Below are positions 1 through 11,289 of a stretch of 64,000 nt of DNA, piece by piece. Positions within the stretch are counted from its first letter, which is position 1, and each line of letters begins with the position of its first letter. The notes under the pieces were generated by a model, which saw only the letters and a program-made list of their open reading frames with translations, was not told where the DNA came from and made no database searches. The stretch lies in contig JAVGWX010000004.1 of the NCBI GenBank assembly GCA_036924085.1, positions 44,036,293 through 44,100,292 of the forward strand. The letters are read 5' to 3'. The DNA is from Ariolimax columbianus. Its lineage: Eukaryota; Mollusca; Gastropoda; Stylommatophora; Arionidae. A program made the translations under genes and the position numbers.

Positions 1-1056
1 AGTCTGTGCCAATCGCATTCGCATGATTTACGAGTAAATTATGTCTTTAGCCTAGTACTTTAAGCATTAATTGTTTGAAAAGAGTATTTCATATAATGAA
101 ATGAGTTCTTCGTTTTCCGCGTTGATATTTCGTATTTTATAAACAAAATAAGTTTTCAGTCTAGCGCCTAACAGACAGCTGACCCTTTTAGCTAGGTTGT
201 TTGTGATATGCTCTCTGCTCCCATTGCCTGATTTGGATTCATAATACTATATCTATAGCATGCCACCAATAGCAGACCATATTAGAATAAGTTTTGTGCA
301 CCGTTTCTATCACTCTGCTATATTTTTTAATCACATCGAACCAAATATTTGGTCCCATGTTATCGAAAACGGGTGAGAGGGCATACATGGGTTAACATAA
401 CAGAACCGTTCCTGTATCCAGCTTTCATCTATCGGCCGAGTTCGAACAGTATGTTTACGTCATGCAACAGTGGTGATACCAACGACTCTGTTCAAGACTG
501 GCCTGCTGATCAGGAATGAGATGGCCAATGTCAACCCAAGAACGAACAGCCCAGGCCCCTATAGCTCCAGCATGACCGAGCGGGACGACTTCAGGGGGTA
601 TGAACAATTTAACACTGCATGAGACAGGGTTGGGAACCTACAAGATTAACCACTTTGTTAAGGAACAGGTTCCTTATGATGTATGATTATGACTAAGTCA
701 AAATAATCTTCTTAGGTTTATACTTTCTCCATGTTGTAGAACTTATTTTTAGTCTGCATTTATTCTTTATCTTCAGCATTCCTCGAAGCTGTCTTCATTT
801 TCTACATTTAGTAACTTGTATTTCGTTGTTATTTCCTGACATATTTCATTTCTAATAGCTTCCACTTCTATTTGTGTTTAAATTTGTAACTATTATTGAC
901 TCTTCTCTTTTCAGACTTTTAATATGCTATGTTATTCTAGGTATTCTTACTGTCAGATGATCAATATCTAAACACATCTCCGCGGTTACTCAGGAATCTG
1001 TTTCGTGTCGTATTTGTCTTTGTTTTATTTATATTTAATCACATTTGAATTTGGGA
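1..1056. other. No gene recognised
   Basis: AT-rich DNA without an ORF or family resemblance that I can name. The stretch ends where the R1 dispersed repeat begins. Confidence 0.5.
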
Positions 1057-1400
1057 TCAAGATGTTGAGCAGTGCATAACTGCTAGCGTCAGGGCCAGTA
1101 ATGCGAGCTGCAAAGACCCTTCTACACCTCCATGCCGTCATCGTGGATAACAGGCTGCAACAGAGCAGACTAGCCAAGTAGATGGAATCAAAGAGGAAAG
1201 GCTAACCCGATACACAAAAATGTTATCTGAAGTCCGATGTGTTGGACCGAAAGGTGCAAATATCGCAGTCAAACTGTAAACTACAACACAACGAATTATG
1301 TTCTCCGAACAATACCTGCTATTTGCAAAGCCATTTGTACGGCTTGATAACGGGAGACTGAGAACGAAGAAGCAGATATTTGAATTTCCGGCAAAGTGTT
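1057..1400 (+). repeat. R1 dispersed repeat, copy 1 (SINE-like or LINE 3' end)
   Basis: This is one of four copies of a repeat of about 370 bp; the others are at 23,150-23,525 (-), 32,155-32,530 (-) and 35,485-35,685 (+). Landmarks shared by the copies are CTGCTAGCGTCAGGGCCAG near the 5' end, CAAAGACCCTTCTACACCT, and TGTTGGACCGAAAGGTGCAA followed by ATCGCAGTCAA. The copy has diverged and its 3' part is weak after about 1,380. I see no tRNA A/B boxes, so a tRNA-SINE origin is not supported. It could be the 3' end of a LINE or a 5S/7SL-independent SINE. Confidence 0.7.
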
Positions 1401-1573
1401 GTCGGGACCCGAATGACGAGCAAAGAATGCTCCCACTGTAAACCTGCCAAGCATGACGTCAGTGACAACTATAGAGCTTTGGACATATATGGACAACTCA
1501 AATGAAAAGAAATATGCAACTCAACCATCCAAACAGAAGATGATCTTCTGTCAAGATGGCGGATAGTGAGACG

Positions 1574-1574
1574 C

Positions 1575-1606
<32 letters not shown>

Positions 1607-1641
1607 TGAGAGAGAGAGAGAAGGAGAGAGAGAGGGAGAGA
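1574..1641. repeat. (GA)n microsatellite
   Basis: Interrupted GA dinucleotide run, purine-rich on the + strand. Confidence 0.9.
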
Positions 1642-1689
1642 CGTGGAATATAATTTAACTGTGTATTCATCTAAACCATTTAGTAGTTG

Positions 1690-1900
1690 GTGAGTTCATG
1701 CAATGGACGAACATGGAAGGCTGCACATATAGCAGCAAAGAAGAGAAATTACAAAACGGTTATAATGGGACTGGCGGAAACATTGTGGAAAAAAACTGAG
1801 AGGATGAAACTGACGTCATGGGAAATGCTGCTGTCATCTTGGCACAATGTAGAAGGTGCACCTATATTCAAAGAGAAACTCTATTGTTATTAAGAGTCGC
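1690..1900 (+). pseudogene. Non-LTR retrotransposon endonuclease fragment
   Basis: The + strand reads KKRNYKTVIMGLAETLWKKT, then WEMLLSSWHNVEGAPIFKE. This resembles the N-terminal APE endonuclease region of animal LINEs, where a conserved stretch runs 'RNY..(I/V)LGL.ETRW', then a glycine-rich turn and 'GE.LLYSGH...AP'. The catalytic Glu after GL is present (GLAET), but the following Arg is changed to Leu and the open frame ends near 1,893. The APE nuclease would nick target DNA to start target-primed reverse transcription. The fragment is isolated; RT coding of a similar lineage resumes at about 2,345, so both may belong to one element with an internal loss. Confidence 0.55.
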
Positions 1901-2344
1901 AAAAGGCGCGTTTGAAATGCTAAGCAGTAGGACAGAGAATGAGATGATACGATAAAGAAAGAAACAAATTCGACAAGGAGTATTAGGCATGTGTGCTAGC
2001 AGGCTGAACATCAAAATTAGATATCACCCACGCCGTGACACTCGCGTTATTTGGTGCAGATATCCTGCATCTGCTTACATTATGCTCGTAATTGTATGCT
2101 CTCAAAAAGTACAACCAACGGTATATGAATACTAGATAGTTAAAAGGAAGGATGTTCATCCCCATCACTTCTAAAGCACTAAAAAGACACGCAATGATAG
2201 GAGAAAGGAAACATACACGTGAAATACCGCCTTGTCTACCTGTTAACCTAGTCGTTTACAAACTAAATTCGGAGATAAAGAACATTAACACTGATAAGAA
2301 AACATGGCCTGTTAAATGTATACACAGAAGAAATTGTCAATGAA

Positions 2345-3085
2345 ATGAAAGAAATGCGTGGTTTGAATATAGAGGGACGAAGTATCAATAATATCAGATA
2401 TGCTGATTATACTGTGTTAACGGCAGATGATCCAGTACATTTGCAGAACCTAATGGATAAGATAAACAGCAAGAGCCAGCAATGTGGTCTGGAAATGAAC
2501 ATGAAAAAGACTGAAGTGATTATGTTCATCAAAAGGAAAGAAAGTTCACATGTCGATATCCACACACATGAATAAATTCTGGAACAAGCAATAAGCTATT
2601 TATACCTTGGTCATCTAATATCGGCGGATGGCAAATGCAAAAGATAGATCATTAATAGAATTGCAATGACAACGAATACATTTAACAGCATGGGACATAC
2701 ACTTCTGTCCAAGCGGAAGTCTCATAACTTAATTGCTATGTCCATTCAGTTTTATTGTACGGAGTAGAAGTCTGGACCCTGACCAAGAAAATGGAGAAGA
2801 GTATTTATGATTTTGAAATGTGGGAATTCAGAAGACTTGGACGAATTTCCTGGAAAGATAAGAAAACAAATAAGTAGGTTCTGGAACAACTGCTCAACGT
2901 GGAGAAGATACTTCTGATTTAAATAAAAAGCAGACACAAAATTAATAAAAAATGTCGGTTATGTCAAGCGACGTGACAGTTTGTTGAAAGTTATATTGAA
3001 GGGGCGATTAGAGGCAAAAGAACCAGAGGGCGGCAGATGTACGATGGACAGACAACATCAGAATGTGGTCGACATACAGTTTGAC
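2345..3085 (+). pseudogene. Reverse transcriptase C-terminal relic (LINE)
   Basis: The open part reads INNIRYADYTVLTADDPVHL, then CGLEMNMKKTEVIMF. This is the RT active-site (motif C) and motif D region of an RTE-like/craniofacial-protein-like LINE. The usual YADD is changed to YADY, which removes one catalytic Asp. Downstream pieces in shifted frames still show SYLYLGHLISADGKC (family F-K-Y-L-G-S), a TEVES..T-type segment and RLEAKEPEGGR, a decayed form of the 'GKRGRGRQR..W.D' end. Several stops and frameshifts make it a dead copy. Confidence 0.75.
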
Positions 3086-3089
3086 TGAG

Positions 3090-3650
3090 TGTACTTAAAG
3101 TATCTTTAAGTAATATCATCGTCTAAGTAAAGGTATCTTTAAGTAATATCATCGTCCAGATAAAAGTATCTTTAATATCATCGTCTAAATGAAAGTACTT
3201 TTAAGTAATATCGTCGTTCAAATAAACGTATCTTTAAATAATATCATCATTCAAATAAAAGTATCTTGAAGTAATATCAAGGTCCAGATAAAAGTAACCT
3301 TACTGTGTTATCATCGCAAGAAGAAATCAAGTAAAACTATTGCCATCATCCATGTATTAAATCAATATTTACTGTGTTCTACATTAAAAGGAATAATATA
3401 CCTGTACTTTGTTACCATCGTCCAGTGTATTGTGTTAGAAGTGATGGAATAAATAAGCCTCTACACTGTTATCATTCCCGGAGCAAATATATCTTTGCAA
3501 TGTTGCCGTCGCAGGAATAAATATACCTTTACACCGTTACCATATAGGGAATACATCTATCTTAACATTCTTAGAATCGCTGGAATACTGTAAATATACA
3601 TTTACATTGTTATCATTGTCGTAGTAAATATAACTTTCATCAGCATCATT
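3090..3650. repeat. Degenerate minisatellite, about 33-bp unit
   Basis: The unit is like GTATCTTTAAGTAATATCAT plus CGTCCAGATAAAA. About seven recognisable units lie in 3,090-3,330. More decayed units (ATACCTTTACACCGTTACCA type) continue to about 3,650. The array starts directly after the RT relic ending near 3,085. Confidence 0.7.
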
Positions 3651-4300
3651 TACCTGTCATTCGAGGTATCCGAGTATAGGTTCAGTGCATTGTCCTCTCC
3701 AGGCTTTAGAGAATCCTGGATCCGTATGTTTGCAGTGCGTTTTCTTTAGCAATTGGTTTTGCATTGTTGGGATGGTAGCCCCATTAAAAATTTTCCTTAG
3801 TCACTTGACAAGACCTTCTAGGAAGGGAACAATGGTTCCACTCGCGGACCATTATACTCAACGCGAGTTCATTGAGGGACGACCAGCTGTTTGAAATGAC
3901 GCAGAAGGTAGTGATAATTTGACTATGCAGTTCGAGTTTCAACATTTTCCAACGTCCGTTTCATGATGAGATATAAAGCTACCACCCCAAGATCCTTCCC
4001 TGGATATTGACGTTTAAACACTAGTTATACCAACTCATATATATTCTGAGTTGGCTATTGAACAAAAGACGAAGAGAGCAAGAACAAAGAAGACGTCACC
4101 ACATAGCTTTGGCTGTCTACTAAAGGTTTAAGCCACGGTCGTAGTCCGATCGGACCATCAACCAGCGTCGGTTCAGCCCGTAAAGATGCACCGAAAGGTA
4201 TATTTCGATTCGTTGCCGATTAATATATTCAATGATTTCTTTATATTCGGACGAATAACATTCATGATTCGAACACGGCTAGATCAAAGACCGGAGTTAT
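3651..4300. other. No gene recognised
   Basis: No coding or repeat signature that I can name. A 69-codon open frame at 3,685-3,894 has no recognisable motif and is probably chance. Confidence 0.4.
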
Positions 4301-4309
4301 TTAATATTT

Positions 4310-5235
4310 TAAAGATGTGTGTTCATTAACTTGACATTATTAAGTTTTTATGTTCATTAGATTGACTTCAAACCGTCTCTTACCTATTAATTTGAGTCCA
4401 TGCAGATCTTTGTTAATTTAATTTATTTACTTCAGTTAACTCCATACCGACTAACCGAACTTCATAAGACTATTTGTTCATTCATTTGACTTTGTAATGC
4501 CACTTGTCCATTGGCTAAATTGGTGTTAACCTTTGTCCATTAACTTGTTTTCGTCATTCTCTTTGTGAATTAACTTAGCTCCGTAATGCTACTTGTTAAT
4601 CAACGTCTCTTTCGGCAAGCCCTTGTCCATTAACTTGATTTAGTTTTGCGTTTTGTCCAATAATTTGATTTCATCTTGCTATTTGTCTTTTAAATTGATT
4701 TCTTTTTGTTATTTGTCCAATAATTTGACTTCATCATGACATTTGTCTATTAAATTGTTTTCGTTTTGCTTTTTGTCAAAGAGTTTTCTTCTTCCTGTCC
4801 TTTCTCCATTCGTTTTACTTTTTCGTCAAATAATTTGATTTCGTCATACTGTGTCCATTAAATTGATTTCGTTTTGCCTATTGTTCAATAATTTGACTTC
4901 ATCATACCATGTGTCCATTAAATTCATTTCGTCTTGCCTATTGTTCAATAATTTGACTTCATCATACCATGTGTCGATTAAATTGATTTCGTTTTGCCTT
5001 TTTGTCCAATGATTTGATTTCATCATGTCATTTGTCCAGTAACTTAGCTCCGTAATGCCATCTGTTCCACAACTTGACTTTCGACATGCCCTTTGTCTGT
5101 TAACTTGATTCCATTTTGCATTTTTGTCAAGTAATTTGACTTCGTCGTGACTTTGCCCATTAACTATTTCATACAGTACTTTGTCTATTTATTTCAGTTC
5201 ATGTGGTAATATCACCATTAACTTTACTCCATATT
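4310..5235. repeat. Degenerate tandem array built on TTGTCCATTAACTTGATTTC
   Basis: Short units of roughly 30 bp recur many times with heavy substitution (TTTGTCCATTAACTTGATTT and CAATAATTTGACTTCATCAT alternate). The clearest part, about 4,840-5,030, has a near-60-bp composite period that reads on the minus strand as a repeated NRQNEINLMDTWYDEVKLL peptide. I read it as an old minisatellite, not a protein. Confidence 0.75.
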
Positions 5236-5756
5236 TGAGTCGGAGAATCTTCATTTTAAAGTAAGACAACGTGTAAAATTAAAGCAAAACAAATTAACAA
5301 AATCAAACAATAAGAAAGAGAAAGAAGAAATGAACTGGATAATTGTAACTGTATAAACGATTTGAACTTCCAGGTAAGCGAGCTAGCAACTAACATATTC
5401 GGGAACCAAACTAGGTAGAAAGACATGAACATGATAATGACAACTCCAACCAAATCTGCTATAGGAGAACGTGGCCACGATTTGTGGTAAATAACACGAT
5501 TTCAAGGCTTAATCACTTACAAACACCGGGCAAGTGTGCGCCTATATTGTAAACAGGGCTGATACCTGGGAAGCGTAAGCTTCGGGAAAGCGATCATCTA
5601 CAGAAATGGCAGAGGAAGACAGCTTCTAGATGGACAAAAGTACACATTGATTTATACTCACAAAATCTACAGATTAACTTGAAGAACAACTCTGGTGAAT
5701 TCTTCTCAGTAGGAAACATGGAAAGGAAATGTTCTATGACTGGAGATAAATAAATA

Positions 5757-5759
<3 letters not shown>
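5236..5759. other. No gene recognised
   Basis: AT-rich sequence between the decayed array and the (TA)n tract; no supported feature. Confidence 0.4.

Positions 5760-5834
<75 letters not shown>
5760..5834. repeat. (TA)n microsatellite
   Basis: About 37 uninterrupted TA units, followed after some 60 bp by a second short run at 5,898-5,910. Confidence 0.95.
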
Positions 5835-5839
<5 letters not shown>

Positions 5840-6328
5840 AAATGTGACACCACAGATCTAGATCAGTATAATAGGATATTATATGTTTCCTGATAATATA
5901 TATATATATACCACATTTGCCTTGCGGCAACTAGCACAAAAAGCCATCGAATATGATTAAACTCTTTATTTAGCATTCATAGATCAGGAAAAAGTGTTCA
6001 TCCGGCAACAGCTGTGGAGAATATTAAAGAACTATGGAGTTAGTCAGCACTTATTAAGCATATGTGAATGTTTATATAAGTATTGTCAATGCACGTTACG
6101 AGCAAGTGTCGGTGAGTCGGAACGGTTTCTTGTGAAGTTAGGCAGGGATGTGTGTTTTCTCCCCTGTTATTCATCACCTTCATGGACCAAATCAGTAAAG
6201 AAGCCCAATCTAACTATGACAACAGCTGTAGCGAACTCCTCTTTGCCGACGACCCAGCACTCATTGCAAACACTGAAGAACAGCTGCATCAACGCTTAAA
6301 CAACCTTCACTTAACTGCAGAAGGACAC

Positions 6329-7601
6329 GTCTTCTTCTTCTTCTTCTTCTTCTTCTTCTTCTTCGTACGCTGTCAGACGACAACCTGTATTTTTTCGAAG
6401 AAAGCAGCGGTCATCCTGAGGCTGTAGGCACTGCCATAGAGCTTGTCTAGTGTTGCCACTGGTGATGGCCACAAGTGCTTTCTCTGGTCCTCGTATATCG
6501 GGTAGTTTTGCAGCAGATGTTCAGATTTTTATGGAACCACAGGTGCATTCGTCAGTGCCACCTATCTTCAGTTTTTTTAATAGGTGATACCTCAGTCTGT
6601 TGTGGCCTGTGCGGAATCTGAAGACCATGACCTGCTCTCTTCTGTTCAACTGGTAATAGGCATCATTTTTTGTGTAGCCAGTATGTTCTGTTTCCCATTT
6701 GGCCATGTATCTGGCCCTAATAAGCCTTTTGGACTCTTCGTAGGTCACACTAGAATCTGGTTGTGGTAGTCTTGCACATTCTTTTGCCAGTCTGCCTACC
6801 TTCTCGTTGCCTTGGATGTTACAGTGGGATGGAACCCACTGTACCACTACTCTTTTTGGTGCGGACTGCCGGCATAGTTGACAGAGTACTGCTCTTAAAT
6901 CATTAAGTTCAGTATTTTTCTGGCTTTTTAGTGCTGTAACTACGGCCAGAGAATCTGTAAACAGGACTATCTGGCTTTCATTACTTTTGCCTATCAGCAT
7001 TGCTTCTACTGCAGCCCTCAGTGCCTCTACCTCCACTCTGAAATTGCTTGAGAATTCTCCAGTTGCCACTGACAGTGTTATTTTTCTACCATTTGGTAGG
7101 CTCAGGGATACCCCTGCCCCTCCGTTCTGTGTTGTGTTTGTTACAGAATCGTCCATGTATGCATGGGTCCAGTCCATGCTTGGGTAGTGTTCCGTTATGT
7201 ACCTTAGGGTTATGCCTCGTCTTTCTTTTTCTGTCTGGCTGTTCTTGTTTCAAATATCTGGTATATTTTCTACCACCTCCGGACTGATATGCTGCTTCCA
7301 GGTGTGTTTGCGTACAGTAGGGATGGGCTTTGGTATTGTTACGGTGTTCATAGGGTCTTCGCTCATCTTTACTTTGGCTATTTCTGCAAAGTTTCTCCGC
7401 TTTAGTTTCCCATTTCCAAATGTATTTAGTCACTGATGCATTGGATGGTCTGTCAGTCTTCTGAGTTTCTCTGCTTGCTGTTGGGCTCTGCAGTCTCTTC
7501 TGTCGGTCATGGATTGCAGATTTGTAATCTTTTCAAGTTCTACAATTGGCGTTGACTTCATGTCTCCTGTTATAACTCTCATGGCTTGGTTTTGAAGTTT
7601 G
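6329..7601 (-). mobile_element. 5'-truncated APE-type LINE, RNase H end, copy A, with 12-bp TSD
   Basis: A minus-strand insertion bounded by the direct repeat GCAGAAGGACAC (6,317-6,328 and 7,602-7,613). It opens inside the RT C-terminus (LQNQAMRVITGDMKSTPI) and runs into RNase H. The first catalytic Asp lies in AYMDDSV (the usual YTDGSV is altered), Glu in RVEVEALRAA and Asp in FTDSL. The fourth is lost, because GNEKVGRLAK replaces GNEEADRLAK. It then has VQWVPSHCN and a Cys-rich end (CTCG). A stop near 6,521 truncates the zinc-knuckle-like tail, and a few more stops lie upstream. The 3' tail is (GAA)n, seen as CTT repeats at 6,331-6,364. The same family occurs at 17,564, 34,018, 35,745 and 36,866. 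Confidence 0.9.
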
Positions 7602-7646
7602 GCAGAAGGACACAACATGAGTCAAATGGAAACAAGGACAATAGCA

Positions 7647-7778
7647 AGAACAGAAACAACCGCTAAGATCTACATAGAACAGCAACAACCGCTAAGATCT
7701 ACATAGAACAGCAACAACCGCTAAGATCTACAAAGAACAGCAACAACCGATAAGATCTACATAGAACAGCAACAACTC
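7647..7778 (+). repeat. 29-bp minisatellite inside the RT relic
   Basis: About four and a half copies of AACAACCGCTAAGATCTACA plus TAGAACAGC. The unit is an expansion of the element's own codons: the flank reads KIYIEQQQ on both sides, then LKQVKDFKYLES. Because 29 is not a multiple of three, each added unit shifts the frame. Confidence 0.85.
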
Positions 7779-8176
7779 AAGCAAGTGAAGGATTTCAAAT
7801 ATTTAGAAAGCATAGCATCATCCAATGAAAGAATGTAAGAATAAATCGATCACAGATGCACCAAATAAAACCAAATCATTGGCCAGATGTCACAATACTG
7901 AAGACAAGCCCGTAAAGATTGACACAAAAAGAGCCCTGTTCAACACAATTTCCATGCCTACACTATGCTTGCTACCAGTGTCAAACTGGGACACTGACAG
8001 CATCAGATAAGAGACAAATAGAAACAACCGAAAAGAAATGACTGAGGCGAATGCTAAATGTGACAAGATGGGACAGAATTAGAAACGATGAAATCAGGAA
8101 ACAGATGGGCACTAAGCCAGTGCTAGACTTCATTAGAAAACAGCAAATTATGCGTTTTGGCCACATATCACTACAG

Positions 8177-8818
8177 TAACACAGCAGCGTCTCACATATG
8201 GCTCTAACACAGCAGCGTCTCACAGATAGCTCTAACACAGCAGCGTCTCTCAGATAGCTCTAACACAACAGCGTCTCACAGATAGCTCTAACACAACAGC
8301 GTCTCACAGATAGCTCTAACACAACAGCGTCTCACAGATAGCTCTAACACAGCAGCGTCTCACAGATAGCTCTAACACAGCAGCGTCTCACAGATAGCTC
8401 TAACACAGCAGCGTCTCACAGATAGCTCTAACACAGCAGCGTCTCACAGATAGCTCTAACACAGCAGCGTCTCACATATAGCTCTAACACAGCAGCGTCC
8501 CACAAATAGCTCTAACACAGCACCGTCTCACAGATAGCTCTAACACAGCAGCGTCTCTCAGATAGCTCTAACTCAGCAGCGTCTCACAGATAGCTCTAAC
8601 ATTTAAACACAGCAGCGTCTCACAGATGGCTCTAACACAGCAGCGTCTCACAGATGGCTCTAACACAGCAGCGTCTCACAGATGGCTCTAACACAGCAGC
8701 GTCTCTCAGATAGCTCTAACTCAGCAGCGTCTCACAGATGGCTCTAACACAGCAGCGTCTCACAGATGGCTCTAACACAGCAGCGTCTCACAGATAGCTC
8801 TAACATTTAAACACAGCG
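8177..8818 (+). repeat. 28-bp minisatellite inside the RT relic
   Basis: About 22-23 copies of TAACACAGCAGCGTCTCACA plus GATAGCTC. Variants are patterned: an 8-bp insertion ATTTAAAC appears at about 8,602 and 8,805, and a CTCTCAGAT/AACTCAGC variant pair at about 8,555 and 8,703. This indicates duplication of multi-unit blocks. The array lies between the 'FGHIS'-like and 'TRARGR' segments of the RT relic. Confidence 0.9.
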
Positions 8819-8959
8819 GTACCAGAGCTAGAGGACGATCCCGCAAAAGATGGATTGACGTAATTTCCGAGGCAGGCAGATCCCCCTTCTAAGAAGAGCA
8901 CACCAAGGCGCTGTCCAGATATCACTTGAACACCAGACTCTGAAAGGCAAATCAGGATC

Positions 8960-9200
8960 AGTCAATAGGTATATGTGTATATAAGTGCGATGTGAATGGG
9001 TGTAAATCAAACGTATGCTTGATTTGCAATCCCAACAAATCGGGTTCGAAATCTCTTCGTGTCCAGTTTGACTGGCCATGTCGGAATTCGTCTTCGTATG
9101 ACCGCTTCTCCACCAACAAAAAGGATTGACAAACCTACTGTATTGCAAAATTGCCATGGTGAAACACATTAAAAACAGGCACACACACACTCGTCCATAC
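8960..9200 (+). repeat. Short dispersed repeat R2, copy 1 (SINE-like)
   Basis: Matches 9,425-9,640 and, more weakly, 20,505-20,720. Shared landmarks are GTGAATGGGTGTAAATC, GGGTTCGAAATC (a B-box-like motif), CATGTCGGAATTCGTC/TATGAC, CTTCTCCA, and CTGTATTGCAAAA followed by CAACACATTA-type ends. The B-box-like GGTTCGAAATC suggests a tRNA-related head, but the A box is poor. Confidence 0.6.
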
Positions 9201-9360
9201 GGTGGTCAATACGTGGAAATTACAAACAGGTGCATACATGCATCCCTACACAAACAAATACGTTCCTGATATCGCTCAAAGGACTACGATATCAGGTGCA
9301 AAGGTGTGTGCCTTCGCTAGTACAATCCAGAAAGGCAAACATGTAATCAAGCGCCGCCTT

Positions 9361-9378
9361 CCCCTCCCCCCCCCCCCA
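9361..9378. repeat. Poly-C tract
   Basis: Homopolymer C run followed by an A run; assembly length may be unreliable. Confidence 0.8.
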
Positions 9379-9424
9379 AAAAAAAAGGGGATAGTTATTT
9401 CTCTTGTGTTATGTACGTGCGTAG

Positions 9425-9640
9425 GAGTAGCGGATAGTGAATGGGTATAAATCGTGTGCAATCTTGGTTTGAAATCCCATCAGAAAACAATTCGTATTCA
9501 TTGTGACTGTGCATGTCGGCGATTTTTCTCGGTATGACTTCTTCTCCAAGTACAGAAAGCATTTGTTGGCAAAATCACTGTACTGTAAAACTCCTATGTG
9601 CAACAACACATTACAATCAGATACATACACATTACGTTCT
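9425..9640 (+). repeat. Short dispersed repeat R2, copy 2
   Basis: Same order of landmarks as the copy at 8,960, with GGTTTGAAATCCC in the B-box-like position, and CTTCTCCAAGTACAGAAAGC then ACTGTAAAACTCC toward the end. Two tandem-oriented copies 460 bp apart suggest separate insertions or one duplicated segment. Confidence 0.6.
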
Positions 9641-9757
9641 GATACAACATAAATGACAACGGTTTGGGTTGAAGGGCGTGCCTTTGCTATGAGAATCCAA
9701 AAAAGGCAAAGAATATGTACGTACGTAGCATTTGAATTTCAACCTGCCAAGGTTTAT

Positions 9758-9990
9758 AAGTAGCGCGTGGCCGAATGGTTTCGAGGCCTGCCTGTCGACA
9801 AGGAGGGCAGCGGTTCGAATCCCCAGTATGGCATATGTTGTTTTTCTGTTGAGGTGAAATAAACAAACTTAGCCAGCACACGACGTGGCGACAGCATTTG
9901 CGAAGCGGCCTGTAGTCCTGAGCCTTCAAAACCCCTCGACTACCCCAGCAATGGGACAAATGTCTAATGACGGGGAAAAAAAAGGTTTAT
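9758..9990 (+). mobile_element. tRNA-derived SINE
   Basis: The head carries pol III promoter boxes in correct order and spacing: TGGCCGAATGG (A box) at about 9,769 and GGTTCGAATCC (a perfect B box) at about 9,812. It is followed by a non-tRNA body containing CCTCGACTACCCCAGCAATG and an A-rich end at about 9,975. The tRNA-like head has a long variable region like tRNA-Ser/Leu. It cannot be a functional tRNA because the 3' acceptor half is missing. Confidence 0.8.
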
Positions 9991-10014
9991 AAATTTATCA
10001 ACTTCTCATCATAA

Positions 10015-10100
10015 TCTTCTGGTTGGTCAGTCCTAATAATGGTTGTAAGGTTGTCTGAGAAGGCCTCTCCATTTAACCCTACCATCTGGTGGCTCAGTTC
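10015..10100 (+). repeat. R3 dispersed repeat, left part
   Basis: CTTCTGGTTGGTCAGTCCTA then GGTTGTAAGGTTGTCTGAGA and CTCTCCATTTAACCCTA match the tandem units at 62,585-62,790. The match resumes at about 11,290 after an RT/RNase-H relic, so the relic may have inserted into R3. Confidence 0.65.
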
Positions 10101-11285
10101 TAAGACTGGTTCTTATATTTCGTCCGGTTGTGCTATCGGTTATCGATTACGGACTGTGCATCCTCACATTATCGAAAACACAGTGTGAAAGTTTGGAACG
10201 CATCCAGAATGAAGGTATGCGACTGGTTCTGGGTTGCACTAGAGATACCCCGATTGTGAAGATGCGGTACATACAGGGATTGTTATCTGTCACATCCAGA
10301 CATTAACTGGATTAATAACTGGAGCAGGCCAAAGCATATATGTGTGTCACCACAGACACGAGGAAACATCTGCACAGTAGGATCTCAGATATTAAGGGAT
10401 CAAGAATTAAGAGAGGGAAGTCCTGGATGGCACAGACACAGGCAGAGAAAACAATCGGACAAGTCACCCCAATTGATACTATAGCCATGGGAGAAAAATG
10501 GGTCCATACTGGTGATAGAATGATAGAGTACCAGAGTGTCATCATAACATTAGACAAAGAATGCTTCGAACATGGAAACGGGAAAGCAGAGCACGATAAA
10601 AGAAAACACGCAGGATAGTGCTGCTGTCATATACACCGACGGATCGGTGCTGCGCATCGAAAGATCAGGCTGTGGCTTCTCAGAGTGAGAAGACAAGTCG
10701 TTGCTGAGCGCCAATAACCACCAGTTTGAGAATGAAGATGGACGCCGTGACCTCGGCGTTAAGATGGCTATCTGAGACTCCATTAACAAGGGCAATCATC
10801 GTGATTGACGCGCAAGCCGTACTTCAGAAGGTACAGATGGGATGGCTGAGGTACGAGTGGATAACAGATACTGAAGTCTAAAACTCTAAGGGTTGACATG
10901 AATCTACTGTCCTGCTCATGCTGGAGTTCAGGGCAACGCAAGAGTTATCATCTTGACTTCACAAGCTCCCATCATGGGCACATTAGTGATGGGTAGGAGT
11001 GACATTTTGAAATCAATCAACGACCGTCTGTTGGATGAGGACACCGAAATATATGAAGCAGCAATCCTCAGACTACAAAGTTTCGACATGAAAGTTCAAG
11101 CGAAGTGGGGTGGGGGGGGGGGGGGATGAGAGGGCGGAGCAAGAGAGTGTGCAGCCAGTGAGCTACAGGGGCTATCAGCATCCAGATCCTGCATCCTTCG
11201 CTGAGAGAGACTGAGCACCTATCTGTATGCCCGGAGAACAATGACGTCGTTTCTTAGAAACAAGAACAGAAACAAAGGACCGTTT
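10101..11285 (+). pseudogene. LINE relic: RT C-terminus plus RNase H
   Basis: Same lineage as 25,100-27,055 (-). RT thumb-like text around 10,130-10,300 (frames shifted) parallels the sequence at 26,160-26,280, including CGGACTGTGCATCCTCA. The RNase H start AAVIYTDGSVLRIERSGCGF lies at about 10,624, with the first catalytic Asp present, but a stop follows shortly. A later segment matches AVVIDAQALVQKVQ.GWLRYEW-type text (about 10,790-10,865). The 3' end at about 11,205-11,285 encodes the L.RETEH-like tail and ends with FLRNKNRNK. Many stops and frameshifts. Confidence 0.7.
11107..11126. repeat. Poly-G tract
   Basis: G homopolymer interrupted once, inside the RNase H relic. Confidence 0.8.
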
Positions 11286-11289
11286 CTAA

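Larger units (their letters stand above)
5930..8945 (+). pseudogene. Dead LINE reverse transcriptase with nested insertion and two internal minisatellites
   Basis: The RT reads YLAFIDQEKVFIRQQLWRIL at about 5,965 (motif A region, family 'FIDF.KAFD'), then RQGCVFSPLLFITFMDQI (motif B) and SELLFADDPALIANTEEQL (motif C, FADD) at about 6,235. It is cut at 6,328 by the RNase-H LINE of 6,329-7,601. It resumes at 7,614 with NMSQMETRTIARTETTAKIY, LKQVKDFKYLES near 7,785 (family 'F.YLGS'), then CTK.NQIIGQM, TKRALFNTISMPTLC, and TRARGRSRKRWIDVISEAG near 8,820-8,880 (family 'G.RGRPR.RW.D'). Minisatellites at 7,647-7,778 and 8,177-8,818 sit inside the reading frame. Frameshifts and stops make it inactive. 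Confidence 0.8.

Noticed and set aside
5706..5930. Minus-strand ORF rich in Ile-Tyr
   Set aside because: Translation of a (TA)n microsatellite.
9758..9840. Functional tRNA gene
   Set aside because: A and B boxes are good but the 3' acceptor strand is missing and a SINE body follows. The same applies to the tRNA-like heads at 12,442, 15,740, 28,705, 31,655, 31,930, 53,475 and 57,050.
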